A stretch of 64,000 nt of DNA from Sitta carolinensis. Its lineage: Eukaryota > Chordata > Aves > Passeriformes > Sittidae. The stretch's first letter is position 1. Every line of letters starts with the position of its first letter. A model generated the notes under the pieces. The model saw nothing but the letters and a program-made list of their open reading frames with translations. It ran no database searches and was not told where the DNA came from. Made by a program: the position numbers and the translations under genes. The stretch spans positions 134,949,625 to 135,013,624 of the forward strand of contig CM063284.1 of the NCBI GenBank assembly GCA_032173965.1, in the 5' to 3' direction. Below, one piece after another: positions 11,353-31,041 of the stretch.

Positions 11353-13657
11353 ATAGTAAGACCTCCTGCATTCTAGATTATGACAAATATTACTGTGAAG
11401 CCAAAGGCTATTTTATGACCTGAATACTTGCCAAAACAATCAGTCACTTATATGGCCTCTTACTGGTATTATTGGCTTGCAGAATCCCTATTAATTAAGG
11501 GGTTTGCATAGGAACCAATAGCAAGGTGCATTTTCGAACAGATATCTATTGGAACATTCCTTTAAACAAAGTTTGACAAAATGTACTATATTTAGACTTG
11601 TACTTTTCCACTGTCAAGATGTTTCATCTCAAAACTCAGAAGAATGTCCTCAGGGAGACACACATTTCTGTATTCTGTGAGGAGGCAAGAAAAGGTGTGG
11701 CTGGCATGAACAAATCTTGGTCAAATACTTTGTTCAATTCTTCTACTGCATGCTGGGTTAGCTCTGAAAAAAATTAAGAGGTAGAGAATGTTTCCTTTTC
11801 ACTTTTCTCTTGATTAATCCTCTGCTGCTCAGGGAACTAGCCAGTTTATTAACATTTGGAAATAAGATCTTGGAGTGGAATAAGAGAAGAAAAGTTCAGG
11901 ACTTGCAGTAGCACCACAGGAGTTCTGCTGTAAAATCTTGTTGAGCCCCATGCAGTGCTTTCCATCTCACTCTGTGCTCTTCAGCCAAACCCCCTCTTGA
12001 CCCAGAAACAGGGCTGAGTTAAGAGTATGACCCAAGTAACAAGAAGAAATTGGCTCACAGTATCTTTTACATTTTTGACCATCCCCCTTCACTAGATTCA
12101 TATGCCTTGGAGTCAAGCTGTTATACCAGTGCCATCAAATACTTCTGTACTGAAGTGATATTCCTGCATGAGACTGCCCTGTGGAGAAGTTTCCAGGATG
12201 TGATTTATAAAGCTAACACCAGAGATTGTACCTTAGAGATCAGTAATGCAAGATTTGTTCCTGTACATATAAGGAATTCATTCAGGGTATGTGACTCATG
12301 GTACTGTGTCCTTCCTTTGGAAAATCATGTAATGACACTTTGCCCTTTCTGCAGGAAATCGTATCAGATGTGGTAAATAACTGTTTTCTTCACTTGTAAA
12401 TTTTGTCCTGCAGAACAATAGCCGTGGGTTGTAATGGATGATACAGTCTTAAGTGTTCATGCCCTTTGTCAAACCTTTTAACAGTGAAATAAAAGGCCAC
12501 AGGACTTCTCTTCTTGTGAGTGGAACAGTTCTTAGCTTCTTCCCCCCAGTATCCACCCTGAAGGATCCAGTACAGACCTTGATAGCAAAAGGAATCAAGT
12601 GAGACCAAGAAGCCTCTAAAACTGCTATTTGATACTAAGCTAATACACAATTTGGTGTCTCCTCAATGCAGCTTCAGGCACTTTAGTGTCTATCTCTAAA
12701 TCAACTGTGTAAAACTATAAATGAAACTATATAAAGCATATAAAACTATATGAAGCATTTAGCACTGTAACTCTGAAAAACAGCTGTACTTCATTCACAA
12801 CATGTAGCATAATATCTCCTTGAGAAAACTGGGTGAGTCAGGCAGTTTATTACTGTTTTCTAGCAATGCTATTTTAATTGGCTGCCATATTTTGAAAGGT
12901 AATATTTTTTGAGGGGATTGTTCATACACTTTATTCCAAATACTTTGTCTAGTGGTTATGCAAAGAATAAGATCTCCAAGCAGGCAATCCACTGTTTATT
13001 ATCATCTGTGAAAACACTTTCTCACTTTTAGTTTTCTGCTGTCTCCTTGCTGTGCTATTTTGATCAGTTATTAGAGGAACCAAGGATTTTCTCCCTAGAT
13101 CTGCAAAAGCTCGGTCTCAAGTTGTGCAATGACCTGTTTTCACTGAGTGCACCATACTTTTTGAGTGCCTGAAAACTTAATTTAGAGATGTACAATAGCA
13201 TTAGTTAAAACATTTCCTGTGTTTTATATATGTAAAACGATGAAAGAAGAAAAAGAAAAAAAAGGACATCAGGGGAATGTAAGTTACTGAAGTACAACAG
13301 AATCAATTGCTTTTTACTCTGCTGTAAGTAATGAAATGGCTCACAGGATCCTTCAACTTTAACTAATGGAAAGAGAATCTATTGCACTTACTGATAACTG
13401 TTCACTGAAATTCAGGGTGTTTTTTCCTGCCTAAAAACATTATTATGACCTCTAACAGGGAATAAATGTGAAGTATCTCAAGTATGTTTGTGTGAGATTG
13501 CACATCTTTCAGTATGAAAGAAGATAAAAAGACTGTCATCTGGAAATGGCTTGAAGATGATCCTGATGGATCTATTTGCACTTAACCTTAGACTAATATT
13601 TTTATTTTCTTCTTGAAGCTTGAGTTCCGGAAAACAAAAGGCAAAGATCTTACAAAC

Positions 13658-14980
13658 TGTCATGGTTTGATGCTGGCACAAGGCCAGTGCCCCCATGAAG
13701 ATATACTGTCACTGGTGCTTGCTGTGAGATGTGACCAAAAACAGAGTAAAACAGTTTCTAATTTAGAAACAAAGGAAAGAAGAACTTTATTTACTTATAA
13801 TATGTAAAGAAGACACACACAGAAGAGGATGAAAACTTTAAAAAAACACTCCTCCTCCCCCCCCTACCCAAGTTCTTAACACAGCGAAACAAACTAAAAC
13901 TTCCCAGTCAAGTTACCACTTTTCAGATAATTAATCTTCAGTCCATTACCACCCTTCTTATAATCAGCACTCAGTTCATCAAGGAGAGATGGGAGTCCTT
14001 GCACCATATTGTGACCTCTTCTTCCATGTCCAGTGCTCTCACCACTGTGCATGGACCAGAGCTGCTTCTAGGGTTTATCTTTTTTAAAGATGCTTTGGTC
14101 AGTTCCAAAAAACAATAGCCTCTCAAATCTTGGGACACCAGTCTCCCCCAGTTTCACCCCCTGGGGCCGAGGGGCCTTGAGAACAGAGATCTTCCTCTCA
14201 TCTCTATTCACACTACTCTTCTACTGTCCAGTCTTGGCTCCAAGCCAATGCCTCTCCCCAGATGCAGTCTCTGTGTTACAGAAAAGAAATGAGTCCGTCC
14301 ATGGCTATACAAGAAAAGTCCAGCCAAAGGCCACTCCATCATCTCCTCCCACCTAGGATTCTTTTCAGCATCCTCTGACAATCTTCTACTTGCACAAACT
14401 TTCATCACCTTTGCTCAGTTCTTTATCTTTCTTCTTCAGATTTTGGAGGATTAGCATTTATAAAGTTTCCATCATCTACGAAAAGGGTTAAAACCTTGGA
14501 CTGTGCCTGCCCAGAACTCCCACGGCATCTTCTCGCGCCACCCCCCCATACTCCTTCTGCTGTGCTGACTGACTGCTGATATCAAATTTCAAGGTGGCAC
14601 AGACACAGTCTCTCTCTCTCTCTCTCTCTCTCTGGGGGGAGGAATAAGGCTGCCTGATACCTCTCAAGGTTCTTGCACTCTCTCCACCCTTCCATCTTGC
14701 AGGATCTTCCTCTCCCCCTCTCTGCCCAAGGTTCCAGCCTACCTCGCCCAGCCCGCATGGCTTCCCCTCCCCGCCCAGCTGGGCAGGGGAGATCCGCCCG
14801 TCCTCAGGGACCGGAACCAAGAGAGAGTTCTCCTGGGAGCCCTCTGCTTTTAACCCCCTGTGTTCTCAGAGGCGGATCCTTGTCCTCAGTGGCCACACTT
14901 AGTGCCAATATTCAAACCTGAACACTCATTGGTTTGACCACTGAATCCCAAAAAACTCACTTCCTTTTCAAACCACCACA
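13658..14980. mobile_element. Long avian ERV LTR (about 1.3 kb)
   Basis: It begins TGTCATGGTTTGATGCTGGC, a typical avian ERVL-class LTR terminus. The right end TCAAACCACCACA at 14968-14980 is the near-complement (11 of 13) of the left TGTCATGGTTTGA. Flanks CAAAC and AAAAC could be a decayed 5-bp duplication. The interior has C/T-rich blocks and a (CT)n tract. No retroviral coding sequence is present, so it appears to be a solo LTR. A second, slightly poorer end (TCAAACCTGAACA) exists at 14912-14924. Orientation is not resolved. Confidence 0.65.
14608..14633. repeat. (CT)n microsatellite
   Basis: About a dozen uninterrupted CT dinucleotides inside the LTR. Confidence 0.9.
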
Positions 14981-17900
14981 AAAACGAAGCACTTCTAGAT
15001 ACTGGAGATCTGTCCGAAGATCCTGTTATCAAAGAAATACAACCCTGCATTACATATGTAGATGTCAATAAAATATTTTTATGAAGTGTGTTTTGTGTTG
15101 CTGTAGGGTTGACTATGAAAGCGTGATTATGCTTTCATTGGCTCATAACTTCCACAAGATTCTATTTGACCCCAAGTCTGAAAAAGTGTTTGAAGAACAG
15201 TTAATTTCAAGGGGAGTGTCAGAATTTGGTGGTATAAATATGTAATTATTAATAACAGACTGCATGAAAGTTTTTGTTAAGGAAAGGGAAAAATTAATTT
15301 TGGAGGAGGAAAGGACAATATTGCTTGACAATGTAACAAACCATAGCTTCTCTGCTTTTTAATATTTATGAGACTGTTTTACCCTCAAATGATGCAAGAT
15401 GCATTTGCAAAATGCAAGAGGCATGGCAGACCACAAAATTTAGCAAGATTTTCCTATCTGCAATATACTATGGCAATCTGCCCTCAAAAGTCTAATTGCC
15501 TCTTTCAAAAGACTTGTGTGCTTGTGCAAGCTGCACACAATTTATTCCTAATTCTTTTTCTCCGGAGTAATAATGCTGATACTTGAAGAAGGTTCTTGTT
15601 ATAAAATCAAATGGAAAAGCATTTAAACAGTCAAAATACCTTTGTGGATTGAAAACATGTGTGATACACCCAGTGTTTCGCAGGACGGAATATTGCCTAG
15701 ACTAACCACCCAGTGATGCTGGTTTGTTGACTGAGACACCATTGTCCTGATTCAGACCAATTTACAAAATGGAAACACATTCTACAAAAGCTTCTACATC
15801 CAGACCATTTGGTCATAATGTGTCACAGGTAGCACTTTGTTATGATGAACACAGACCATTACAGTGCTCCTGAAAGCCATCTTTATATCACCACTAGAGG
15901 CTTACTCCTCTTTGCTATTCATGCAGTAAAAATCTGCCAAACCACCCCTCAAGGCCCTGCAGCACTTTAAAGCTTGTTTTGCAGGCTTACATGCAGTCCA
16001 TGTAGGAGAGGTGGGGAATGTTTATGGTACAAGTCCTTGTGTCATCCAGTGTCAGTAACTTTGGAAAGTGAATGCTGTAGCTGGCTCATGCTCTCTTGTC
16101 ATCATGCCTCTTAAAAGTAATATTATGTGCTAAGACTATTGAGAAATAGCGAACTTTAATGTTCTGTCTCAAACCCAATTGACCTCAACATTTTTAATCA
16201 CATAAGTAAACACTGCATGCATAAGAAAACGTATAAAATGAAACTTTATCTTGTTTTCTACCTGCCAGCTTCAAAATGTAAAGGCAAAACATTAGCCTTT
16301 GCAGAAGTTACAGAAAGGCCAATACTATTCAGTTTAAAACCTACTCTACATCTCATTTGAAAGATTACTGTTTTTCTGTGAATTACAAAGCGAAATACAT
16401 ATCTGTTTCTAGAAGAATTATTGCTTGAAATAAAATATTTAATGCCAGAAATGGTGTTTTGTTTGATGTCCTTATGCAGAGAATGCTGAATACAAATTAT
16501 ACAGTAAAAAGCCTTGAAACCTTATGGTACTGAGATTAAAATAATTTTTAGAGGGGAACACCTTAATTTAAAAATTGCTCACTTCCAGTAACTTAAAAAT
16601 GAGCATCATATGAAAATAAGTGGTGCATATTTACTTATTAAGGCTTATGACAATTGAGTTTCATAAAAACAGAAAAAATAAAATTCCTTTTAAAAAGTGC
16701 AAACAAAGTCCAATAGCCAAATAAAGAATTATACACAAAGTAGAATAATCAAGTAGAATATTCTTAATCCAGAGGACATGGGAAGCATGGAGGATATAAA
16801 GAATGTAAAATATTTGTAGGTGGGTAGACATTATGCACCTACTAATTCATACCTGTGATGCCTACATTCACCTTTGAAGCAAAATCATTTAATCAGAAAG
16901 GATTTCAGCATCAGGAAGCCATGACTTTAGTTTGCAGAAATATGTTTAAATATTGAATTGTTTGGGCCACTGGCTTGTTTTATATCCATGTATTTCATTC
17001 AGCTGAGTACAATCTCACTGCTAAACAAATCCAAATTTTCTGCCTCCCTTCCCTTTTCCTAAAAGTGTTGATAGCTATAGTAATGATTGTATTTATTAAA
17101 ATACTTTACTAATTCTGATAATTCAGTATATGATTCCTATGGTGTCTGGTATGTCTTGAGTATTGCTCCTTAATTTTGGTAAAGTATAATTTTGTTTGGT
17201 AACTCATACATGAATAGACCATTATACTTGCAATAAACTGTTTCCAGGCTGGTTTTTAAAAAATTAAATATGCATAGTAGGTTACCAGCTTTTCTCAGTA
17301 CCACTTCCTTCTGTAGGCACTTCATCTCTTAATTGTAACAGGTTTTCCATTCCTGACAATAAGCTTGCATGACAGTAAAATATTATTTTGGATTTCAAAA
17401 AAACCCCATAAAATATAATCTCTTTTCCTAAAGGCCTTGAATTCTGAAGATTAGCTTTAATTTTTGAAAACCAAAGAATCCCTTATCCTATGTCTGCACA
17501 TTGAGGAACAGTGCTATAAAACTCCTGTGCCAACTATTTGCATTACAGAGCGCAAAGCAGCATCTGTGGAGTCAGGGCACAAGCAGGCTCCTCTCCCTGC
17601 CTGCCAGCAAGCTTGGCAGTGCAGCTGTGCTAGCACAGAGGGATATTTGTGTGCTAAATCTAAGTCTGCTGTAGGATACATTCCCTTCCCTTCCAGGATC
17701 ACAGCTGGCTTCTCAGGACAGTCTACAGCCACTATAATATAATATGCTCGGGATGTTTGGCAGAATCTCCTGGTTGTCCTTCAATGCTTTCTTTTTTTCA
17801 CACTTGTTTTCCTGCATAGAGTACAACTTCAGAGCCCTTAAGAGTTAGACATCAGAGAATGTTCTGATAATCTATTTGGATTCTTTTCCAGAAACACTTC

Positions 17901-18534
17901 ATGTTCATGACTCCTCTTTAAAATTAGTTATCAACACTGTACTTGTTGAGATTTTCAATTTTAAGGATAAGGCAACTGAGGTAGAAAAGCCACACCATCT
18001 TGTATTCACACCATCTTGTATTCACCATCTTGTATTCATTTCATTAAAAAAGAGAGAAAAATAAAAGCAAAATTTTAACTTTTCTCTCTTTCTGCTTCAA
18101 CATCCATAGTGATTGAGGTGTTATATATCTCCCTGAGTCCCCACATCTGATCTCTAGAGATTCCTCCATCTGCAGAGGTCACCCCCTTCAGACTGTAAGT
18201 GAGCCAAGGAAAGCACTTGCCAAGAAATTCTCCTGGTTCCAGAGCAGGGGGACACAGTGGTGTCATGGCAATCCTTACATTGGACTGGCTGGGCAGGGTG
18301 AGGTGAAGGTAATGTTTTACTCAAGACCAGTTTAGTGTCCTATTTCCACAGCAGCCAGCAGCAGCTAGTAATTAGGGAAAGGGTATAGAAGAGGTCAAGT
18401 ATGAAATACTTGCTGGTATTTCTTCTGACCTTTAGGCAGTCTGTGGCATAGGGCTTTCCAGAAACTAGAGTTTGCATTTGCATTCTTTTGCTTATTCGGT
18501 CTTGATGGGCTTTCTATATGAATTTTTTTAATTA
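14981..18534. other. Non-coding, AT-rich; one short tandem repeat
   Basis: No gene recognised. A GC-richer patch near 17540-17720 is open in both strands over about 70-90 codons, but the frames are mutual shadows and match nothing. A three-copy tandem repeat lies at 17993-18038. Confidence 0.6.
17993..18038. repeat. Three-copy tandem repeat of CACCATCTTGTATTCA
   Basis: Two exact 16-bp units, then a third copy lacking its first two bases. A recent local duplication. Confidence 0.92.
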
Positions 18535-19505
18535 CTTTATGAACCATTCATAGTTTTGTCATGCACAACACCCTGTGGTAATGAATTCTTTGATTCAGTT
18601 ATGTTCTGTAACAAAATGTTCCCTTTTTAAAACATCTTCATAGTAATTTCATTAGGTCACCCTACTTCTCTTATCATGAGAAATGTGAATAGTTTTTCTC
18701 TTATCTATTTTCTGCTTACCAATATTCTATTATTTTCTCTGCTTTCCTAGAAAGCAGCAGCTCAACACCTTTGTTACTTTTCTCGGTACCTTTCTGAATA
18801 CATTGCATCTTATTTTGAGACAGTGTGACCAGCAATACAATCTATATTCATTTGAAGAATTTACAGAATAGTGTAACTATATTTTTTCGAATAGTTCATA
18901 TTTATTTTGCCTTTTTGATGTCTATTGACTGACATTTTCATATATCTCTACTGGATAGCTCACATAAAGCTCATCACTGTGTATGTATAAATATAGTTAG
19001 GCACTTAGATGAAAACTTGTCTTTACTCTGCATTTATCAACAGTGAATTTCTCTTGCTGCTTTGTTTATGTTTTGTATTATGAAACAATTTTTAACTCTT
19101 TTCAGCATATTTTACTTTTCCACATGATTTTGTATCATCAGCAAACTCTATCACCTTCTTATTCTCTCCTTAGCCTAATAATACAGTAAGTTCAAAAGCA
19201 TGCATCTCTGTTGGGCTGCATTGAGAATCTTTCTTCCTCTGCTGTGAAGTCTGGACTCTTGCTAATTGTATTTTAAAGGATATTAAATGATGAGCCATCT
19301 TGTCCTACAACAGCTTCATTTCCTTGCTGCAGGACTTTGTAAAAAGCTTCCTGAAACTATAAGCACACCGCTATCAACAGATTATTCTTCTCCACATGAT
19401 TATGAACTCCTATAGAAAACAATAGATTTGCCAACAACGATTGAAACAGTTGTTGATTTTTGCTGTTTTACTTATCCAGATGTCTTCTAACTTTATTATT
19501 ACAAT
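18535..19505 (-). mobile_element. Ancient amniote CR1 (L3-like) LINE fragment
   Basis: The sequence follows, almost in order, the old amniote CR1 consensus in antisense. Matching segments are 'gaaccattcatagttttgtcatgcac', 'atttcattaggtcaccctacttctc', 'atttatcaacagtgaatttctcttgc', 'gattttgtatcatcagcaaactctatcacc' and 'aaaaagcttcctgaaactataagcacac'. These are heavily mutated but colinear over about 1 kb. The divergence suggests insertion before modern birds, older than the other CR1 copies here. Exact ends are approximate. Confidence 0.72.
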
Positions 19506-19680
19506 TTAATTTCTTTATGAAGTCTTGAGTAACACCAGAGGACCTTTAATACCACAGAGTCCGTCAAAGCTTACTGTGCAAAAAACCAAAAAAAAAAGGA
19601 AAGTTACTGAGGATATAAAACAACTCCAAAGTATTAAAAGGTTGTGGTGCTAGGTTTTTCCAGAATTTCTTTAGTGAACC

Positions 19681-20105
19681 TGTCCTGGCTTCACATAGGA
19701 CAGAGCTCATTTTCTTCCTAGTAGCTGGTACAGTGCTGTGTTTTGGATTCAGTATGAGAACAATGTTAAGAGCACATTGATGTTTTGGTTGTTGCTGAAC
19801 AGTGCTTACTCCGAGTCAAGGACTTTTCACTACCTCATGCTCTGCCAGTGAGGAGGTGCAGAAAAACGGGAAGGGACCACAGCCAGGGCAGCTGACCTAA
19901 ACTGGCCACAGGGATATTCAATACCATAGAATGTCATGCCAAGTGTATGAACTGGGGGAGCTACCTGGAAGGGGGCTGATCAGTGCTTGGGAATGGGCTG
20001 GGCATCAGTCAGCAGGTAGTGACCAATTGCGTTGTGCACCACTTGTCTTTTTTGTGTTTCACGTTTCTCCCTCCTTCTTCTTTTTATTACAATTATCATT
20101 AGTTG

Positions 20106-20156
<51 letters not shown>

Positions 20157-20340
20157 TTTTACTTTGTTAATTATTTTCTCTTACTTTGTTTCAGTCATTA
20201 AACTAGTCTCAATTAAATTATCTCAATCATGAGTTCTATTTTCTTTGGTTTCCTGAATCCCCTCCCTAACCCCTTGGTGGAGGGGGGAAGGAAAAGTGCA
20301 AGAGGGGATCCTTTCCTTCTAGTGGTGTGAGAGCTGATGC
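19681..20340 (+). mobile_element. ERVL-type LTR
   Basis: It starts TGTCCTGGCTTCACATAGGA and follows the common avian ERVL LTR: 'ttttcttcctagtagctggtacagtgctgtgttttgg', 'tcaaggacttttcac', 'tcatgctctgccagtgaggagg', 'gggatattcaataccat' and 'ttgcgttgtgcaccacttgtctt'. It has ATTAAA near 20200 and then a G-rich U5. The usual terminal CA end is not clear, and the right boundary is an estimate. No coding sequence of the virus is seen. Confidence 0.85.
20104..20151. repeat. (TAT)n microsatellite within the LTR
   Basis: About 15 uninterrupted TAT units. Related LTRs carry a short ATT run at this site, so this is an expansion inside the element. Confidence 0.93.
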
Positions 20341-20486
20341 ATGTGCCTCAGGGATGGCAGACACTGTCTCCACCTGACAATCTCCTCCTCAATACCCCTG
20401 ATACTTTTTAACCTTTCTAGCCCCTCAGTAGCTCTGCCACCAGGCTCAGCAGCTCACCCACCTGGCCATACCCTACACAGGAGTCA

Positions 20487-27937
<7,451 letters not shown>

Positions 27938-28712
27938 ATCATAGAATGGTTTGTGTTGGAAGGGTCCTTAAAGCTCATCTAATTCCAACCCCCCTGTCAT
28001 GGGCAGAGACACCTTCCACTGCACCAGGTTGCTCAAAGCTCTGTCCACCCTGGCTTGGAACAATTCCAGGGATGGGGCATCCACAGCGTCTCTGGGCAAC
28101 CTGTTTCAGTACCTCACCACTCACAGTAAATAATTTCTTCCTTATATCTAAACCTGACCTCTTTCAATTTAAAGCCATTACTCCTTATAAAAATTCCCTC
28201 TCAACACTCTTGTAGGTCCCCTGTAGGTAGTGCAAGGTGCTTTAAGGTCTCCTGGAGCCTCCTCATCTCCAGACTGTACCCCAACCCTCTCTGTCTTTAT
28301 ACAAGAGGTGCTTCAGCCCTCAGATAATCCTTGTGGCTCTCCTATGGACTGGTTCGAACAGATCCCTGTCCTTCTTGTGTTGGGGGCCCCAGAGCTGAAT
28401 GCAGTGGCGGCTACTCCAGGTGGAAGAGCAGAGTAGAGGGGGAGAATCCCCTCCCTTGACCAGCTGGCCACACTTCTCTTGGCGCAGCCCAGGACACAGT
28501 TGGCTCTCTGGGCTGCAAGTGTGCATAGCCAGGTCATGCTGAGCCTCTCACCAACCAACTACCCCCCACGATCTCACCAGTGCTTCTCTCTGCTCAGCCT
28601 GTTTTTATGCTTGGAATTACCCTGACCTAGGGACAGGACCTCATAAATGGCCTGTTGAATATCATGAGTTTTGCATGGGCCCATTTCTCCAGGTCCCTCT
28701 GGATGGCAGGTA
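27938..28712 (-). mobile_element. CR1 LINE fragment
   Basis: Antisense of a young-looking avian CR1. The terminal 'catagaatggtttgtgttggaaggg' is followed by 'ccccctgtcatgggcagagacaccttccactgcaccaggttgctcaaagc', 'ccagggatggggcatccacag' and 'tgcagtggcggctactccaggtgg'. It ends in the reverse-transcriptase coding region near 'ccaggtccctctggatggc'. Truncated at its 5' side, as most CR1 copies are. It is antisense relative to OXR1. Confidence 0.95.
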
Positions 28713-29111
28713 GTATAGCTCTGACTATGTTCTTCACAATGTAATAACAGTGTAATATTAATTATTGTATTACAGTAATGCCTTGAAATTTTATCAGTAG
28801 TTTATGAGTGTCATGTATCTTAAAGAGTACTGTTACTTTCCTGAGCACTGATACCTAAATCTTGATTTTATAGTTAAAACAGTTTAACTGAAGAATTTGT
28901 TCTTGCTAAGTAAAAACACAATGATTTTCAATACTGTGAAATACACATTGCAGTAAGAAGTAGTCTTTTTATAGTTCAGTTAGACTATTTGTGAGGAATG
29001 CTGGTGAAAGCAGATAAAATAAATTCATAGTTATCAAACATTTATCTTGAATATTTCATCAAAATTCTGTCTGAATCTGAATTTGTAGACTCTATTACTG
29101 CAATATAATGA

Positions 29112-29352
29112 AAAAAACACTGCCTCAAGCTGCACCAGGGGAAGTTTAGATTGGATGTTAGGAAAAATTTCTTAATCAAAAGGGTTGCCAAGCCTTGGAA
29201 CAGGCTGTCTATGGAAGTGGTAGAGTTACCACCCGTGGAGGGTGTGGCACTTAGGGACATGGTTTAGTGGCAGGCTTGGCAGTGCTGGGTTAACAGTTGG
29301 ACTTGATGATCTAAAGAGTCTTTTATAACTTAAACAATTTTATGGGTCTATA
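29112..29352 (+). mobile_element. CR1 LINE 3' end
   Basis: It contains 'gtttagattggatgttaggaaaaatttcttaatcaaaagggttgcc', then 'ggcacttagggacatggtttagtggcaggcttggcagtgctgggttaacagttggacttgatgatct', the standard CR1 tail. 5'-truncated. Confidence 0.92.
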
Positions 29353-30825
29353 AATATAAACCTGAAAGAGAAAAAAAAAAATAAAAATAAAAAGGACTAT
29401 TTAAAACCACAGCAAAAATACATGCAATCAATACAATAGCAGAGGTGAGTATGTGGCTTGAATACTGGTGGGCAACTGATCTGGAAGTTTCAAATGTGCT
29501 GATCACTCACCAGATTTGTAAACTCATTTCTCATGCAAAGATGTAATAGATTTTGTCTAAAATAGAATCAGCAAGGCAAAAGACCAATCATCATTTTTTC
29601 ATGGCAGAAACCCTGTCATAAAATGAAAACTAATTACACTGCTTAGGGAAAGACATATCTGGTTGGCAGAACTGTTTATATTCTAAACATCTAGTGGTAC
29701 TTAGACCATGCAGTGACTCTACAGTTCCAGATTTATTCACTGGTCTTAGAACAGACATATTACTCACCCATTTCTTCTGGCAGATCTTCAGCAAAGGAAG
29801 GAGGAGCTAATTCTGCCAAAAATTTCTTGTTCTCTTTCAATGAAAGATTTAATTTTCAAAAAGTCTTGAACATCATTATGTCCTGAGCAAGAACTGATTC
29901 GAGTAGTAGAAAGGTTGATTTGAGTGTACTGTTTAAATCAAGTAACCCTCAGAAATCAGCACTCTAAAATGCTGACGTTAAACTCTGATTTAATTGAGCA
30001 GCTGCTACAAGTGAATAGGAGTTGAAAGAGCTCAGCACTTTGTTCGACTCTTCTGCATGTACACAATAGATTTGGCTCAACAAGAGCATTTTTTATTAAA
30101 CAATGCCTTCATTTGCAGCTAGATGCATCATATAATTGTATGATACTCATACTAGTATATAAGCACGTTAGCTTACAGTTCTGCATTCTCAAAGTCTATG
30201 GCACAAGTATAAATATCATTATATGTCTGTCCTCTCAGCCCCAGTACACGCAGAACACATCGTAAGGCAGATCTTAATGAGGCTCAATGCTTTGGCTATT
30301 TCTTTTTCTGTGAAACTGTTGGATCATGTTTTGATTAGTTTTATTGTTTCAAAACTTAAAAAATTCCAAGAATTATGGGGATGAAGAATGCAAAGGTACA
30401 AGTGAATGCCACAAATCAAACATCTTTTCCAAAAAGAAAGAAAAAGTGTACACCTTGTAGGTTTTGTTGGAAGTCTAAAGTGACCTAGTCGGTTCAAAGG
30501 TTGAGTCGGGTATCGATGTTGGCAAACATCCAAAGGAAGGCTCCGGGACAAGCAAGGATAATGGCATCCCACGGTACGGACCAAGAACAGAGCAGCAAAA
30601 CCACACAACGTCACGGCTGGTCCTGTTTTACACTTACAGTGGAAAAACATCTTCATATCCACGACTGTAAAAAGATTTTAAAGTAAGAGATTGTCTTGAT
30701 TTTCACGCTTGGGAATGCTGAGACAGGAAAGCCGAAGGTTCATAGAAAGCGTTTCAGCACATGACTGTAAAGCACCGAGCTTCCACGAAACATAGCCAGC
30801 TCCCCGAACTGTGGGTGAGTCCACA
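29353..30825. other. Non-coding upstream flank of the OXR1 CpG island
   Basis: AT-rich up to about 30470, then gradually richer in CpG approaching the island, with ACGTCACG at 30608-30615 (a partial CRE-like site). No exon was recognised. Confidence 0.5.
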
Positions 30826-30936
30826 AAGATGTCCAGGCGGCCCGAAGGAAGCGGAGTCCCGCAGTTCCCGGGGGTCCCGCGTTCAGAGCGCTCGGCGGCC
30901 GCGGCCCCGCCCGGCCCCGCGGGGCGGTGCGGCCCC

Positions 30937-30943
30937 TTTAAAA
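30937..30943 (+). promoter_or_regulatory. TATA-like box next to a GC box
   Basis: TTTAAAA sits between a C run and a GC box in an otherwise very GC-rich segment, 99 bp upstream of the first codon. The A/T island stands out visually. Its use as a core promoter element is inferred. CpG-island promoters often start without a TATA box. Confidence 0.4.
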
Positions 30944-31013
30944 GGGGGCGGGGCCGCCCCAAAGTTTGCCCAAGTTGCGGCGCGGGCCGGCGGCGCGCGG
31001 TCCCGGCCCGGCC

Positions 31014-31034
31014 ATGGCGCCCCCCGGCCGGTAG
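31014..31034 (+). promoter_or_regulatory. Six-codon upstream ORF before the OXR1 start
   Basis: ATG at 31014 opens a tiny frame (M-A-P-P-G-R, then TAG at 31032-31034). It ends only 7 bases before the main ATG at 31042. Its start context, GGCCATGG, is good. If transcription begins near the TATA-like box, this uORF lies in the 5' leader and could dampen translation of the main frame. That role is inferred from position and context only. Confidence 0.5.
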
Positions 31035-31041
31035 CGCCGCC

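Larger units (their letters stand above)
8916..13657. other. Non-coding, AT-rich; simple repeats only
   Basis: No gene recognised. It contains an AAATAGTAGAAAG-type repeat at 10181-10222 and an A/C low-complexity tract at 11263-11352. A 108-codon open frame near 12050-12376 shows no recognisable domain. Confidence 0.6.

Noticed and set aside
12050..12376. 108-codon open frame
   Set aside because: Single frame without any recognisable motif, no splice or promoter context, in AT-rich DNA; consistent with chance.
14488..14921. Opposing 110- and 82-codon open frames
   Set aside because: Both lie within the LTR and overlap each other; they arise from C/T-rich sequence.
28230..28558. Overlapping open frames with LYSALPPG and similar strings
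   Set aside because: They belong to the antisense CR1 reverse-transcriptase region.
30811..31041. In-frame upstream extension of the OXR1 first exon from ATG 30811
   Set aside because: No similarity to OXR1 before MDSL, and it passes through the TATA-like and GC-box promoter region; the 31042 start has the Kozak match and the homology.
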